DNA of 64,000 nt from Sphingomonas_E sp042693015 (GCF_042693015.1 NZ_CP170544.1:2356001-2420000); one strand, 5' to 3'; shown: positions 54,992 to 63,888, counted from the first letter of the stretch. Translations and numbers: made by a program. The notes: generated from the letters alone by a model not told the origin.

Positions 54992-57876
54992 AGCTTCTTT
55001 CCTTCGACCGCGGCGGCACGGGCGACGCGTGCTGGTGGAGTTCGCACCGGCATCATTCTGAAAAAGGCCGGGTCGAGGATGATCGCCTGGAAGAGGGCGC
55101 GAAGCCGATAACGGCTGACCGCAAAACGCCCATGAAGCCGCTCGACCACTGCGTCCTCGCCTTCGGCCATCGGTCGTCCCACGGCGTAACGCCAGGCGGA
55201 CTTGACCGCACAGCGGGTCACTACCTCATTGTCGTGAAGCGCTCGCCCGAGCGCGGCTGCGTCGGCAACCGGATGCTTGTCCACGACGGCGGCTGTATCG
55301 ATGCGCACGCCATTTTCCATCGTCCGGAACTGGCCGGCCCCGTCGAAGGATTCCAGCGTGAGACCGATCGGGTCGGTCTGCTTGTGGCAGCTCGCACATT
55401 CCTCATCGCTGAGATGCGCCTGCAGCCGCTCGCGGGTCGTCTTGAGGTTGGGGTTCGAGACGTCCTGGACGATCGTGAAATTGACATTGGCGGGCGGCGT
55501 CGGAACGGTGTCGCACATCAGGATTTCGCGCACCGCCTTGCCGCGCAAAGTCGGCGATGTCCGCCCCTCATGCGCGTGCAGCGCGAGGAAGCTGAGCTGG
55601 GTCAGCAGACCGGCGCGCGGGTCGTCGTCCGCAAGTGGGTACATGTCCCATTCGCGAGACGCGAAGGCGACGCGGTAGAGAGGACTGAGCGTCCGGTTCA
55701 TCGGGAAGGATCGCGTCGTGAAGATGTCGCGATAATCTCCGTCTCGCGCCATCAGGAGGTCGATGACGGTACGCAACGTCTGCTCGCGCGCGGCGGGTCC
55801 CACGGCCGATCGGAAGCCGGGATAGATGAGACCGTCCTTGGCCAGGCCCTCCAGACCCTCGAGCTGGAAGAAATCGTCAAAGAAGGCGCGCACCCCCGCA
55901 TCAAAGCGCGGCGACGCCATCAGTCGATCGACTTGTCCGAGGAGTCCGGCCCGCGTCATCAGCGAACCGTTCCGCGCGGCGTCGAGCAGTTCGGCATCAG
56001 GCGTGCTGTTCCAGAGGAAATAGCTGATCCTCGACGCCCGGGACCATGCATCGAGGGTCCTTCGGCCCGGAGCGTCCGGATCAGCAATGCTCTGGTCGAC
56101 CTGGAAGAGGAAAGGCAGGTCGGTCATCATCGCCGTCAGCATGATCGCGAGGCCGGCATGAAAGTCGCCAAGCGCCTGCCCCGCCGCCAGCGCCTGGTCG
56201 GTAGCGAGCCTCAACTCCGCCGGCATCAGTGGCCGGCGATAGAGGCGTTCGCCCACCCGCTGGAAAAAGGACGCGGCGCAGGCCCGACCCGTCGGATCGG
56301 CGCCCGACGGCGCGCACCCGACCAGCCGCGCGCGATGTTGCTCGCTTGTCACCTGTTCGGCAATGCCGCGGGCGAGTTGTTCATATTGCTCGGCCGCCGC
56401 CGGGGTCAGCGAAACCTTGCTGGTGCCCGCCGCGAGCAGACCGTCGACCCTGAGATCCGGCTCGAACCGCCCGCTGATGCTGATGTCCTTGCCGAAGATG
56501 TCGGCGATGGTCGCCTTGTATTGCCCTTGGGTCAGCCGCCGGAGCTGCGGCAGGTCCGCCGGTGCTTCGGCCTCGACCTGGCTGAACGAAGGGGTCAGCG
56601 ATATCGCGAAGATGGCCGCCGCGAACAGCAACGGGCCGCTTCGCCTGAGCGCGTGCACGGTCATCAGTTTGCCCCCCCCGCCGGCGGGTGCGCCGGTCGG
56701 CTTGATGATGAAGGCCGACGTCCCGCGAAAGCGAAGCGCCGAGGAGATGGCCGTGTTGCGACCTGTCCGCGCGTCGCGGAAAGCGTCGGCATGTCGTTCG
56801 ACGGCATCGATCAGCGCGGGGCACGACATCCGTGTGAGGTTGGCACCGACCTGTGTCGACTGCCGGTAGGCGTCGATGATGCTGGCAATCGTGTGATAGC
56901 CGTAAATTCCGCCCTCGACGTTGCCATCGGACCCCATGACTGCGCGGATCCGCGCACGGCGGATTTCGCGATAGCCATCGACGATCTGTTCGCGCATCCG
57001 TACCCTCAGGTCGAAGGGCTCGCTCACCAGCACGCCCTTCTCGATCCGCGCCTTGACTGTCGCCCGGTAGCGAGCGTCGGGATCAGCATCGAGGCTTGTC
57101 CAGGCGACGGGTTTGCCCGAGCCGGTGAGCTCGATCGCGCTGGCGCTCGCGTAAAAACTGATCGTCACTTCGGGGTCGTCGGCGAGATCGTCGATGTCGC
57201 CGACCTCCATCAACGTCGGCGCAGCGGCCGAAGTGATGACATGGTCGGCAACGCGCGGATTGCCGAAGTCCCGGGTAGCGAAATTGCAGCCCGCCGCACG
57301 AATGAGTTCGTTGTCCACACCCTGCTCGCCGTCCGGGCCGGTAAAATCATTGTCGCTGATCTTGCCATCGAGATCGATCCCGTAGGCGACGCGTCCCCGA
57401 TAGAGCTCGTTGCCCTTGACCATGAACCGGAAATCCTCCGGATTGGTGCAGCTGTCATAAGCGAACCGCGTGCCCAGGAAGGCCGGGATGCCCTTGCCCG
57501 GCTTGATGCCGGCCGACTGGCGCAGGCTTGCGAGATCGGCTTGGCTGAGCTCCGCTGAACGCCCGTTTGCACCGGCGCTGCGGCCCGTCGGAACCATCTT
57601 GAAGCCAAGCTTCGCCTCCATGAGTTTCTGAAGCTCCTGCACCTTGGCAGGGTCGGCATATTTCTCGCGCTCGGCTGCGGGCAAGCGGTCGCGGAAGATG
57701 TCGGTCGCGCTTAGCGAGAGGTTCCGGCAGGCCTTGTCATCATCCAGCGATGCCACATAGATGTTGGCCAGAACGTAGCCTGCGGTCCGCGAGGGCGGCG
57801 GCGAGGCCGCCACGAGCATGAAGGCGACGCCCGCGAGCAGGATACGCGACGATCGCGCCGTCAGGACGCGTTGCAT
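54988..57876 (-). CDS. Fused reading frame: unknown exported protein + DUF1592/1588/1585-type c-heme protein
   Basis: One open frame of 962 codons, apparently two genes joined. Part 1 (57876 to about 56667, roughly 400 residues) has its own signal (RILLAGVAFMLVAASPPPS) and no recognised domain. Part 2 starts at an internal ATG 56664 with a second signal (RSGPLLFAAAIFAISLTPSF) and has the DUF1587/1595/1592/1588/1585 order: LRRLTQGQYKATIADIFG, RISYFLWNSTPDAELLDAA, a heme motif CASCH in SDEECASCHKQTDPIGL, and a C-terminal DUF1585. A G8 tract on this strand precedes the junction; one G fewer would stop part 1 at a TGA overlapping ATG 56664. Part 2 alone is 558 residues, the normal length. Confidence 0.85.
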   Translation of the reverse strand: MQRVLTARSSRILLAGVAFMLVAASPPPSRTAGYVLANIYVASLDDDKACRNLSLSATDIFRDRLPAAEREKYADPAKVQELQKLMEAKLGFKMVPTGRSAGANGRSAELSQADLASLRQSAGIKPGKGIPAFLGTRFAYDSCTNPEDFRFMVKGNELYRGRVAYGIDLDGKISDNDFTGPDGEQGVDNELIRAAGCNFATRDFGNPRVADHVITSAAAPTLMEVGDIDDLADDPEVTISFYASASAIELTGSGKPVAWTSLDADPDARYRATVKARIEKGVLVSEPFDLRVRMREQIVDGYREIRRARIRAVMGSDGNVEGGIYGYHTIASIIDAYRQSTQVGANLTRMSCPALIDAVERHADAFRDARTGRNTAISSALRFRGTSAFIIKPTGAPAGGGGKLMTVHALRRSGPLLFAAAIFAISLTPSFSQVEAEAPADLPQLRRLTQGQYKATIADIFGKDISISGRFEPDLRVDGLLAAGTSKVSLTPAAAEQYEQLARGIAEQVTSEQHRARLVGCAPSGADPTGRACAASFFQRVGERLYRRPLMPAELRLATDQALAAGQALGDFHAGLAIMLTAMMTDLPFLFQVDQSIADPDAPGRRTLDAWSRASRISYFLWNSTPDAELLDAARNGSLMTRAGLLGQVDRLMASPRFDAGVRAFFDDFFQLEGLEGLAKDGLIYPGFRSAVGPAAREQTLRTVIDLLMARDGDYRDIFTTRSFPMNRTLSPLYRVAFASREWDMYPLADDDPRAGLLTQLSFLALHAHEGRTSPTLRGKAVREILMCDTVPTPPANVNFTIVQDVSNPNLKTTRERLQAHLSDEECASCHKQTDPIGLTLESFDGAGQFRTMENGVRIDTAAVVDKHPVADAAALGRALHDNEVVTRCAVKSAWRYAVGRPMAEGEDAVVERLHGRFAVSRYRLRALFQAIILDPAFFRMMPVRTPPARVARAAAVEGKKL
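56664..56679 (-). other. G8 homopolymer and TGATG junction inside the fused frame
   Basis: The minus strand reads G8 (56679-56672), CAAAC, TGATG. In the present frame the TGA is not read; removing one G puts it in frame, ending part 1 two bases inside the start of part 2 (a normal coupled-gene overlap). It may be an assembly error, a fixed frameshift or a phase-variable tract. Confidence 0.8.
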
Positions 57877-57967
57877 GTTTCGTCGGCCGGCCACCCTGCT
57901 CTCCTCATGATTGCGGTCGCGCCGCCTTGTTTGACCCCGGTATCGACCGGCCGCCCCCGGCCGGACC

Positions 57968-57995
57968 ACCCCCGGGGAAGTTCAGTCCCGGGGGT
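57968..57995. other. Perfect 9-bp inverted repeat upstream of the fused gene
   Basis: ACCCCCGGG (57968-57976) and CCCGGGGGT (57987-57995) with a 10-base loop, 92 bases before ATG 57876 and 159 bases past the IclR stop. No T tract, so it may be an operator or attenuator rather than a terminator. Confidence 0.5.
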
Positions 57996-58153
57996 AATTC
58001 TGATCGTTCGGGGGCCTTGCGGAGCAGGTCGCCGCCGGACCCATGATTATCGCAGCCATGTTGCTCGCACTTCGCTGCGTCGAGCGCCTTTACCGGCGCC
58101 GCCGCTTCGGCCGGGAGCAGGCCGTCCACCGCAATGTCTGGGGGCGGCGAAGC

Positions 58154-58948
58154 CTATCCGAAGCGTGGATCCATCTGGCTGGTTATCTGGCGCGCGGCAT
58201 CGACCACCGTCGATCCGAGCTCGACAAGGCGTTCACGTCCGAGAATGGACGCGCGATCCGAAATCGAAAGAGCACCACGCGGCGTGCCGAGGCGATCGAA
58301 CACCATCGCGGCCACGCATCGCAGTCCCTGGTCATGTTCCTCGTCGTCGGTGGCGAAGCCTCGTTCGCGGACGCGCGCCAATTCCTGACGCAAGCCGCTG
58401 GTCTCGACGATGCTGCGCGCCGTTCGCGCGCGCAGCGGCACCCGATCGAGATAGCGGTCGAGCTCGAACCTCGACCAGTGCGACATCATCATCTTGCCCG
58501 ATGCGGTCGTGTGGAGCGGGAGCACTGCCCCCGGTCGCGCGGCGGTCTGACGATAGCCGTCCACAGCAGCCTGATCGACGTAACAGATTCCCGAGCCCTC
58601 CGGGACGGCGATATTGACGCAATGCTGCAACTCGGTGGCAAGCGACCGCATGATCGAACGTCCGAGATGACCGAGATCGCGGCTCTGGGCGAAGACCGCT
58701 CCCACGGTGAACGCCTGAACGCCGATCGCCCAGCGATTGGTACGGCGGTCGAACGCGACGTACCTCAGCGCCTCCATCGTCGTGAGAAGGCGATGAGCCG
58801 TGGAGCGCGGGAGGTCGACCGCCAGCGCCAGTTCCCGGAGCGTGAGGCTGCCTCCCTTCGCGAGCACGTCGAGAATGCCAAACGCGCGGACGAGCGATTG
58901 CACGCGGCCGAGCAGCAGATCATCCTGGAGCGTATCCTTGTCCGTCAC
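58154..58948 (-). CDS. IclR-family transcriptional regulator
   Basis: Encodes 264 residues: N-terminal winged helix (QSLVRAFGILDVLAKGGSLT and LAVDLPRSTAHRLLTTMEAL) and C-terminal effector domain (CVNIAVPEGSGICYVDQAAV, LPLHTTASGKMMMSHW, YFATDDEEHDQGLRCVAA-like end). IclR proteins commonly sense small carboxylic acids and glyoxylate-type effectors, which suits the glycerate genes on both sides. Target genes are not proven. Confidence 0.92.
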   Translation of the reverse strand: MTDKDTLQDDLLLGRVQSLVRAFGILDVLAKGGSLTLRELALAVDLPRSTAHRLLTTMEALRYVAFDRRTNRWAIGVQAFTVGAVFAQSRDLGHLGRSIMRSLATELQHCVNIAVPEGSGICYVDQAAVDGYRQTAARPGAVLPLHTTASGKMMMSHWSRFELDRYLDRVPLRARTARSIVETSGLRQELARVRERGFATDDEEHDQGLRCVAAMVFDRLGTPRGALSISDRASILGRERLVELGSTVVDAARQITSQMDPRFG

Positions 58949-59219
58949 GCCGCTTGACCCTTATCCGTGCGCTGCGTGACGTCGGTCCCGAAACGGACCC
59001 GGTGAGGGTCCGCGAGCTGACAAGTCCCGGAGCGATGATGCGGGACCGGACACTTCTGCCAATCCAGCCTCCCCCGCGGTCGATTGTTCGACCGTTCTGA
59101 TTTCGGGTCGATTATCGAGCGAAGCCGGAATGCGGCACCACCCCCATGCGCGATCAGGATCGGGGGTATTTGCGATCGTTAACAGGCGGTCGAGTGGCAG
59201 ATGAACCGCAAGCGTGTTT

Positions 59220-60527
59220 TCAGTGCGAGACCTGATCCGCATCCACGAGCACCACGCGGAGGTCGTTGACGTTGGTCAACGTGGGGCCGGTATGGACAAG
59301 ATCCCCCAGGGCGTCGAAGAAGCCGAAGCTGTCATTGCCCTGGAGCATCCGCGATGGCGACAGGCCGGCGAACCTGGCGCGCGCGAGCGTGGTCCAGTCG
59401 ATGATCGCGCCCCCGTGTCCACCGACCCCGTCAAGGCCATCTGTATCAAAAGCCAGCGCCGAAATGCCCTCGGCCTGTCCCAGCGCCAGGGCGAGGCTCA
59501 GGGCATATTCGCTGTTTCGACCACCTTTGCCGTCCGGATTGCGCACGAAAACGGTCGTCTCGCCTCCCGAAAGCAATGCCCATCGCCCGCCCTTGCGCTG
59601 GTGATGCAGCGCAAGGGCGGCGTGGACGGTCCCGATCTCTGTAGCATTGCCCTCGAGATCGTCGCCCAGATAGACCGGCATATATCCGGCGGCGCGCGCA
59701 ATCTCGCCCGCAGCCTCGAGTGCCATACGGCTGCGCGCGACTATGCGCGTCCGGCCGGCCGCGATATCGCCAGCATCGGGCTGTGGCGTCGCGGATCGCT
59801 CGTCGCGAAGTACCGCGTTGATATGATCGGCCATGCTGATTCCGTAGCGTTCGAGCACCCGGCGCGCGTCAGCGAGCGTGGTCCGGTCGGGGACCGTTGG
59901 ACCGGACGCGATGAGGGCGGGATCGTCACCCGGTATATCCGAGAAAGCCAGGGTCACGACCTCCGCAGGATGCGCCATGGCGGCGAGGCGGCCGCCTTTA
60001 ATGCGCGAGAGATGCGTTCGCACGCAATTGATCTCGGAGATCGTCGCACCGCAGTAAAGGAGTTCGCGGGTCAAGCTGCGCTTGTCGTCGAGCGATACGC
60101 CGTCGGCCGGAAGGGCCAGAAGCGCTGAACCGCCGCCGGAAATCAGGGCGAGGAGTTGGTCCTCCGGTCCGAGAGCGCGAACAGCGTCGCAGATCCGCCG
60201 CGCCGCCTCGAGGCCATGTTCATCGGGGAGCGGGTGTCCTGCTTCGAGAATGATGGTGCCTTCGGGAAAATCGCCGGGTGGGAGGGCGTGGCGATATGGC
60301 ACGAGAATGATCGCGCGCGTTGTCGATCTGGCTTCGCGCATCGCGACCTTCGCCATCGCGGCGGCCGCCTTTCCCACTGCCAGTACCAGCCGCCTGCCCC
60401 GGGGTTCGGCAGGAAGATGGGCCGGCAGGCACCGCTCGGCCGACACCGAGGCCAAGGCCGCCGCGAGCATGTCCGCAAGCAACAGCCTGTGCGCCTCGCT
60501 CCCGATCGCCGGACCAGTCACCGCCAC
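59220..60527 (-). CDS. Glycerate kinase, MOFRL type (copy 2)
   Basis: Encodes 435 residues paralogous to the kinase at 49237: LVLAVGKAAAAMAKVAMRE, ALISGGGSALLALPADGVSL, NCVRTHLSRIKGGRLAAM and the MOFRL end VRNPDGKGGRNSEYALSLAL, FDTDGLDGVGGHGGA. GTG 60527 begins the frame; the weak GGGGTG is the only ribosome-like site. It is read towards the IclR gene but 271 bases apart, and diverges from the second propeller gene. Why the locus carries two kinases is unknown; the two could differ in 2- versus 3-phosphorylation or in regulation. Confidence 0.92.
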   Translation of the reverse strand: MAVTGPAIGSEAHRLLLADMLAAALASVSAERCLPAHLPAEPRGRRLVLAVGKAAAAMAKVAMREARSTTRAIILVPYRHALPPGDFPEGTIILEAGHPLPDEHGLEAARRICDAVRALGPEDQLLALISGGGSALLALPADGVSLDDKRSLTRELLYCGATISEINCVRTHLSRIKGGRLAAMAHPAEVVTLAFSDIPGDDPALIASGPTVPDRTTLADARRVLERYGISMADHINAVLRDERSATPQPDAGDIAAGRTRIVARSRMALEAAGEIARAAGYMPVYLGDDLEGNATEIGTVHAALALHHQRKGGRWALLSGGETTVFVRNPDGKGGRNSEYALSLALALGQAEGISALAFDTDGLDGVGGHGGAIIDWTTLARARFAGLSPSRMLQGNDSFGFFDALGDLVHTGPTLTNVNDLRVVLVDADQVSH

Positions 60528-60720
60528 CCCGTCATCGCTTGGCCCGCTCCGTCTTGTCTACTTCACGGGCAATTATCGCCTGCCAGAAGACTGGCAAGAG
60601 GCCCCGGCCCTGATGTTCCACAATGCGGGACAAGCGACAAAATCGACGGCTGCCAGTCACGAGCCTCGCTATCGCTGCGCGCGACGATGACCCGGATGCA
60701 ATGGAAGAAGGAAAGCGGCG

Positions 60721-61950
60721 ATGACGAGGGCGGCAGGACCAGGTGATCGGCGAGGACGGAAGGCAGTGCGGGGGCTGCGAATGGCCATGACGACGATGCT
60801 GATGCCGTGGATCACGTTGCCAGCGCAGGCCGCAAATGGCGCGGCACCGGATTACTTCACCGCGCCCTTTGCGATGGAGCGCATCCTCGATTGGGGCGAG
60901 CGTCCCGACTGGTCGCCCGATGGCCGCAAGATCGCCTTCACACGCTCCGACCTCGAGGCCACCCCGGCCTATGAGATCGACGTGTCGTCACGAACCGTCC
61001 GCTGTCTCACCTGTCGCTGGGGTGCGAACGGGCTCATCACCCGCATCTATTATCTTCCTGACGGAAATTTCCTCGTTCTCGGACCGCCGGGCCTGGGCAC
61101 AGCCAAGGCGCGCCCGGGTGCCGTTGCGCACCGGGACGCGCAGACGACAGAACTCTACTGGATGTCCGCATCGCTCGACATGCCGCCGGTCAAACTCGAC
61201 GCCCCGGCGTGGGGCGAAATCGCGATCTCCGCGAAACCCGGAACGGCTGGCGGGATCCAGATCGCCTGGGGATCGGCCGAAGCGACCATGTCGACCATCG
61301 TGACCGCCGAGCTGGTCGCAGGCCGGACGGGTGTTGCCCTCACCAATCGGCGGGTGGTCTATGAGCACCTCCACGCGAAATCCACGGCCGGCCAGGCAAC
61401 CTTCGCCGAGACCTATAATTTCCGGGGGGACGGCTCGGCGCTCACATTCTGGACGGTGGAGGGGGGAACTCTCAACGGCGAGATGTACGAGCTCAACCTT
61501 GCGACCGGGGCGGTACGGCCGCTATCGCGGGATCCGGCGCACAACGAGACCCATTTCTTCCCTGATGAACGCTACGGTCTCGAGGAAGCGAACCGCGCAT
61601 CCGATCCCGAGGGCAAATTTCGCGGGATCAGTAGTCTCGAGGCCCCTGGCGTAGCCGCGATCATGAAGGCGCTCGGGGGTGTCGATACCCGCCCCGAGGA
61701 TCTTGCCGACTATGCGCCGTACGGCCCCCTCAAGGGCATGGCACGTCCGTTCGACCTCTATGTGACGAGTATGATCGGTGAAAACAAATCGCGGCGCCTT
61801 ACCGAAATCAGTCATCTTGGCGGCAATGCCCATCAATCCGTTGTGGCGCCCGACGGGCAGCGCATTGCCTTTGCCATGATCGCACCGCGCACCGGCCCCT
61901 ATGCGGGCAAAAGCGGCCTCTATATCGGGACGTTCGGATCTGCCCGTTGA
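60721..61950 (+). CDS. Exported TolB-like beta-propeller protein (copy 2)
   Basis: Encodes 409 residues: a signal with a basic front (about residues 1-38, AMTTMLMPWITLPAQA) and a PD40-type propeller (GERPDWSPDGRKIAFTRSDL, IYYLPDGNFLVLGPPGL, VAPDGQRIAFAMIAP). It is a clear paralogue of the protein at 46258-47334: both have GERPxxSPDGxKxAF and the YLPDG/YLADG block in the same order. ATG 60721 has AAGGAAAG six bases upstream. Binding role inferred from the fold. Confidence 0.8.
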   Translation: MTRAAGPGDRRGRKAVRGLRMAMTTMLMPWITLPAQAANGAAPDYFTAPFAMERILDWGERPDWSPDGRKIAFTRSDLEATPAYEIDVSSRTVRCLTCRWGANGLITRIYYLPDGNFLVLGPPGLGTAKARPGAVAHRDAQTTELYWMSASLDMPPVKLDAPAWGEIAISAKPGTAGGIQIAWGSAEATMSTIVTAELVAGRTGVALTNRRVVYEHLHAKSTAGQATFAETYNFRGDGSALTFWTVEGGTLNGEMYELNLATGAVRPLSRDPAHNETHFFPDERYGLEEANRASDPEGKFRGISSLEAPGVAAIMKALGGVDTRPEDLADYAPYGPLKGMARPFDLYVTSMIGENKSRRLTEISHLGGNAHQSVVAPDGQRIAFAMIAPRTGPYAGKSGLYIGTFGSAR

Positions 61951-62188
61951 TCGTGCCCAGGCGCAGTGCGAGGGCGGTTTGTGGTCCTCGAACTGCGCCA
62001 TGCAGGTGCACTTGCCAGATATCGTCCATGTGCGCCCTGATGTGGAACGATAACCGCATTCCAGAGGCCGCATCCCAAACAGGCTGTTGGCTCTGCCCTG
62101 AACCAATGCCTGCTTTCAGCATGCAAGAATCGCAAGGCAAACGGCGGCTTTGGCGGCGGATGCGGATCTCGTGCATCCGCCGTCGTCG

Positions 62189-62317
62189 CTATCCAACCTT
62201 GGCTTCGATCTGCCAGCAGGCAGCCGCGAAGCGCGCCTCGCCGCCGCTGACATGAGGAACGAGCGCGCGGCATACCGCCTCGACGACCACAGCGCGGCGT
62301 TCCGGGGCGCCGGTCCT
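62189..62317 (-). pseudogene. C-terminal remnant of a SAM methyltransferase paralogue
   Basis: The minus strand encodes VVEAVCRALVPHVSGGEARF and then AAACWQIEAKVG before a stop at 62189, closely matching the last 42 residues of the methyltransferase at 10628-11476 (VVDAVRRAFVPFVSGGLARF, TAACWRIEAKAGQ). The flanking non-coding bases are also alike (GGCTTCGATCxGCCA). The other 240 residues are gone. It lies in the 437-base space before the DUF2383 gene, which otherwise holds that gene's promoter. Confidence 0.8.
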
Positions 62318-62387
62318 CTTTGATGCAAGAACGCGGGATACTCCGCACCGGTTAACCGTTGAGCACCTCCCCAGTAAGGAGCGTAGC

Positions 62388-62846
62388 ATGACCGATACCA
62401 GCCACGACATTCGCACGCTTAACGGCCTCATCGCGACGACGATCGACAGCATCGACGGCTATTCGGAGGCGGCCCGGGACAGCGAGAGCGGACGCTTCGG
62501 TTCGATTTTCTCCAGCCGTGCGACCGAGCGCCGTCAGGCCGCAACTGATCTCCAGGCCGAAGTGGTTCGCCTCGGCGGCAACCCCGAGGACGACGGCACC
62601 GCATTGGCCGGCGTCCACCGCGCCTTCCTCAATCTCAAATCGGCGGTGACGGGCAAGGACGACAAGGCGATCGTCAATGAGGTCGAACGCGGCGAAGATC
62701 ATATAAAGTCGAAGTTCGAGGACGCACTAAAGGATAGTGACCTTACCCCTCAGACCCGAGCGGCGATCGAACGGGCATACGCTTCGGTACGCGAGGGACA
62801 CGATCAGATGCGCGATCTGAAGCATTCTCTCGATCCCGCTCGGTGA
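62388..62846 (+). CDS. PA2169-family four-helix-bundle protein (DUF2383)
   Basis: Encodes 152 residues of a helical bundle of the ferritin-like DUF2383 type: HDIRTLNGLIATTIDSIDGY, QAATDLQAEVVRLGGNPED and the Glu-rich VNEVERGEDHIKSKFEDALK. Function is unknown; relatives are often general-stress genes. A possible EcfG-like pair, GGATA (62336-62340) and CGTT (62357-62360) 16 bp apart, is upstream but matches the -35 poorly. A 12-bp hairpin follows. Confidence 0.9.
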   Translation: MTDTSHDIRTLNGLIATTIDSIDGYSEAARDSESGRFGSIFSSRATERRQAATDLQAEVVRLGGNPEDDGTALAGVHRAFLNLKSAVTGKDDKAIVNEVERGEDHIKSKFEDALKDSDLTPQTRAAIERAYASVREGHDQMRDLKHSLDPAR

Positions 62847-62889
62847 TAGCCGTGCTGCCTGCTCGAACTTGACAAATAGTCGGGCTACC

Positions 62890-62919
62890 GGGCCGCGGCA
62901 TCGCATGATGCCGCGGCCC
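62890..62919 (+). terminator. 12-bp hairpin after the DUF2383 gene
   Basis: GGGCCGCGGCAT (62890-62901) pairs perfectly with ATGCCGCGGCCC (62908-62919) around a 6-base loop. There is no T tract, so termination is probable but not certain; it could also stabilise the transcript. Confidence 0.6.
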
Positions 62920-63044
62920 CTATCACATAGGATCGCAAAGAGGTCGTGCTGAACGGCTAGGCTGGCGATCCGGAATCCAAGAGCCGTAGCAGTTGAGAAA
63001 CGCCGGTCAGATGAGCGGCCTGATGTCGGAACCGGACGCCGCTT

Positions 63045-63137
63045 TCACACCTTGCTGCGAACGGCCCGGATTAGAACCGAGAGGCTGGTGATCAGTGCGG
63101 CAATGGCGGTGATGAGGGATGCGTCGACCTGGAGCAT
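63045..63137 (-). CDS. 30-residue single-span membrane peptide
   Basis: ATG 63137 is preceded by AAGGAGAGGAG, an excellent ribosome site, and opens a frame of 30 codons: LQVDASLITAIAALITSL, then a second hydrophobic stretch and a basic end VRSKV. It predicts one membrane span with the C-terminus inside. Too short for ordinary gene calling. Similar tiny proteins exist in related genomes, but I cannot name one. Confidence 0.55.
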   Translation of the reverse strand: MLQVDASLITAIAALITSLSVLIRAVRSKV

Positions 63138-63219
63138 TTCTCCTCTCCTTTCGACTCGCACTTAACCTATTTGGCACAATGTAGGAAAGAACAAATACAG
63201 AACATTTGTCAGGTTGCGC

Positions 63220-63888
63220 CTAGAGAAGCATTGGCACCGCCTCGGCTACGCCCTTCCGCTTCACCCATAGTTCGCTCGTCCGTTCGATTGCGCACAGTTC
63301 GGGCGGGAATTTCCGGTCCTGGAACGCGATGACATCGTCGATCGAACCGTGCAGCCAGGCGTCATGCTCGTGGGCGTGAAGCAGGACCGGCATGCGATCA
63401 TGGACCGGCTGGATCGCTTCATTCGCGCAGGTCATGAGCCCGGTATAGACGTCGCCCCATTCCACGCTTTGCCGCCAGAACCCGCCCCAGGCGAACAGCG
63501 GCTCGCTTTTCATGCTGAACCAGGTGCGGGTCATAGCGCCTTTCGGACCCTCGGCCTCGGCAAAGGCGGTGATCGGGATGAGACAGCGCCATTGGGGCTT
63601 CGCGGCAATGCCGCGCCACATTGGTCTTGAGAGGTCGGCGACATTGTTGACGGGTTTGGGGCGCGGCTGGACGCCACGCTTTTCCGCATTCTCGCGCATC
63701 GCTTTCAGGATCAACGGAAAACCCCAGACCATCGAGCGGAGCTCGCGAACACCCTCATTCTCGATGACGACCATGCCCGGCGTGCCGGGATAGGTTTCGG
63801 CCGCCACATTGAACGCGCCCGGCACCTTAGCCCTGAAATAGGCCGCCACCTCGTCGGCGGATTTTCGCGCGGTGGTGAGATTGCACAT
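63220..63888 (-). CDS. SRAP-domain protein (YedK/HMCES type)
   Basis: Encodes 222 residues of the SOS-response-associated peptidase family, which forms a covalent thiazolidine link with abasic sites in single-stranded DNA through Cys2. Seen: MCNLTTARKSADEV with Cys2 immediately after the start, PVNNVADLSRPMWRGIAAKP, RCLIPITAFAEAEGPKG holding the conserved Glu, and TCANEAIQPVHDRMPVLL with the active-site His. Protects stalled replication forks from abasic damage. ATG 63888. It stands alone. Confidence 0.94.
   Translation of the reverse strand: MCNLTTARKSADEVAAYFRAKVPGAFNVAAETYPGTPGMVVIENEGVRELRSMVWGFPLILKAMRENAEKRGVQPRPKPVNNVADLSRPMWRGIAAKPQWRCLIPITAFAEAEGPKGAMTRTWFSMKSEPLFAWGGFWRQSVEWGDVYTGLMTCANEAIQPVHDRMPVLLHAHEHDAWLHGSIDDVIAFQDRKFPPELCAIERTSELWVKRKGVAEAVPMLL

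Noticed and set aside
55132..57558. An 808-codon plus-strand open frame
   Set aside because: Antisense to the DUF1592-type gene; the sense frame has signal peptides and a heme motif.
62336..62360. EcfG general-stress promoter before the DUF2383 gene
   Set aside because: The -10 CGTT and 16-bp spacing fit, but the -35 GGATA matches GGAAC at only three of five positions; kept as a remark only.
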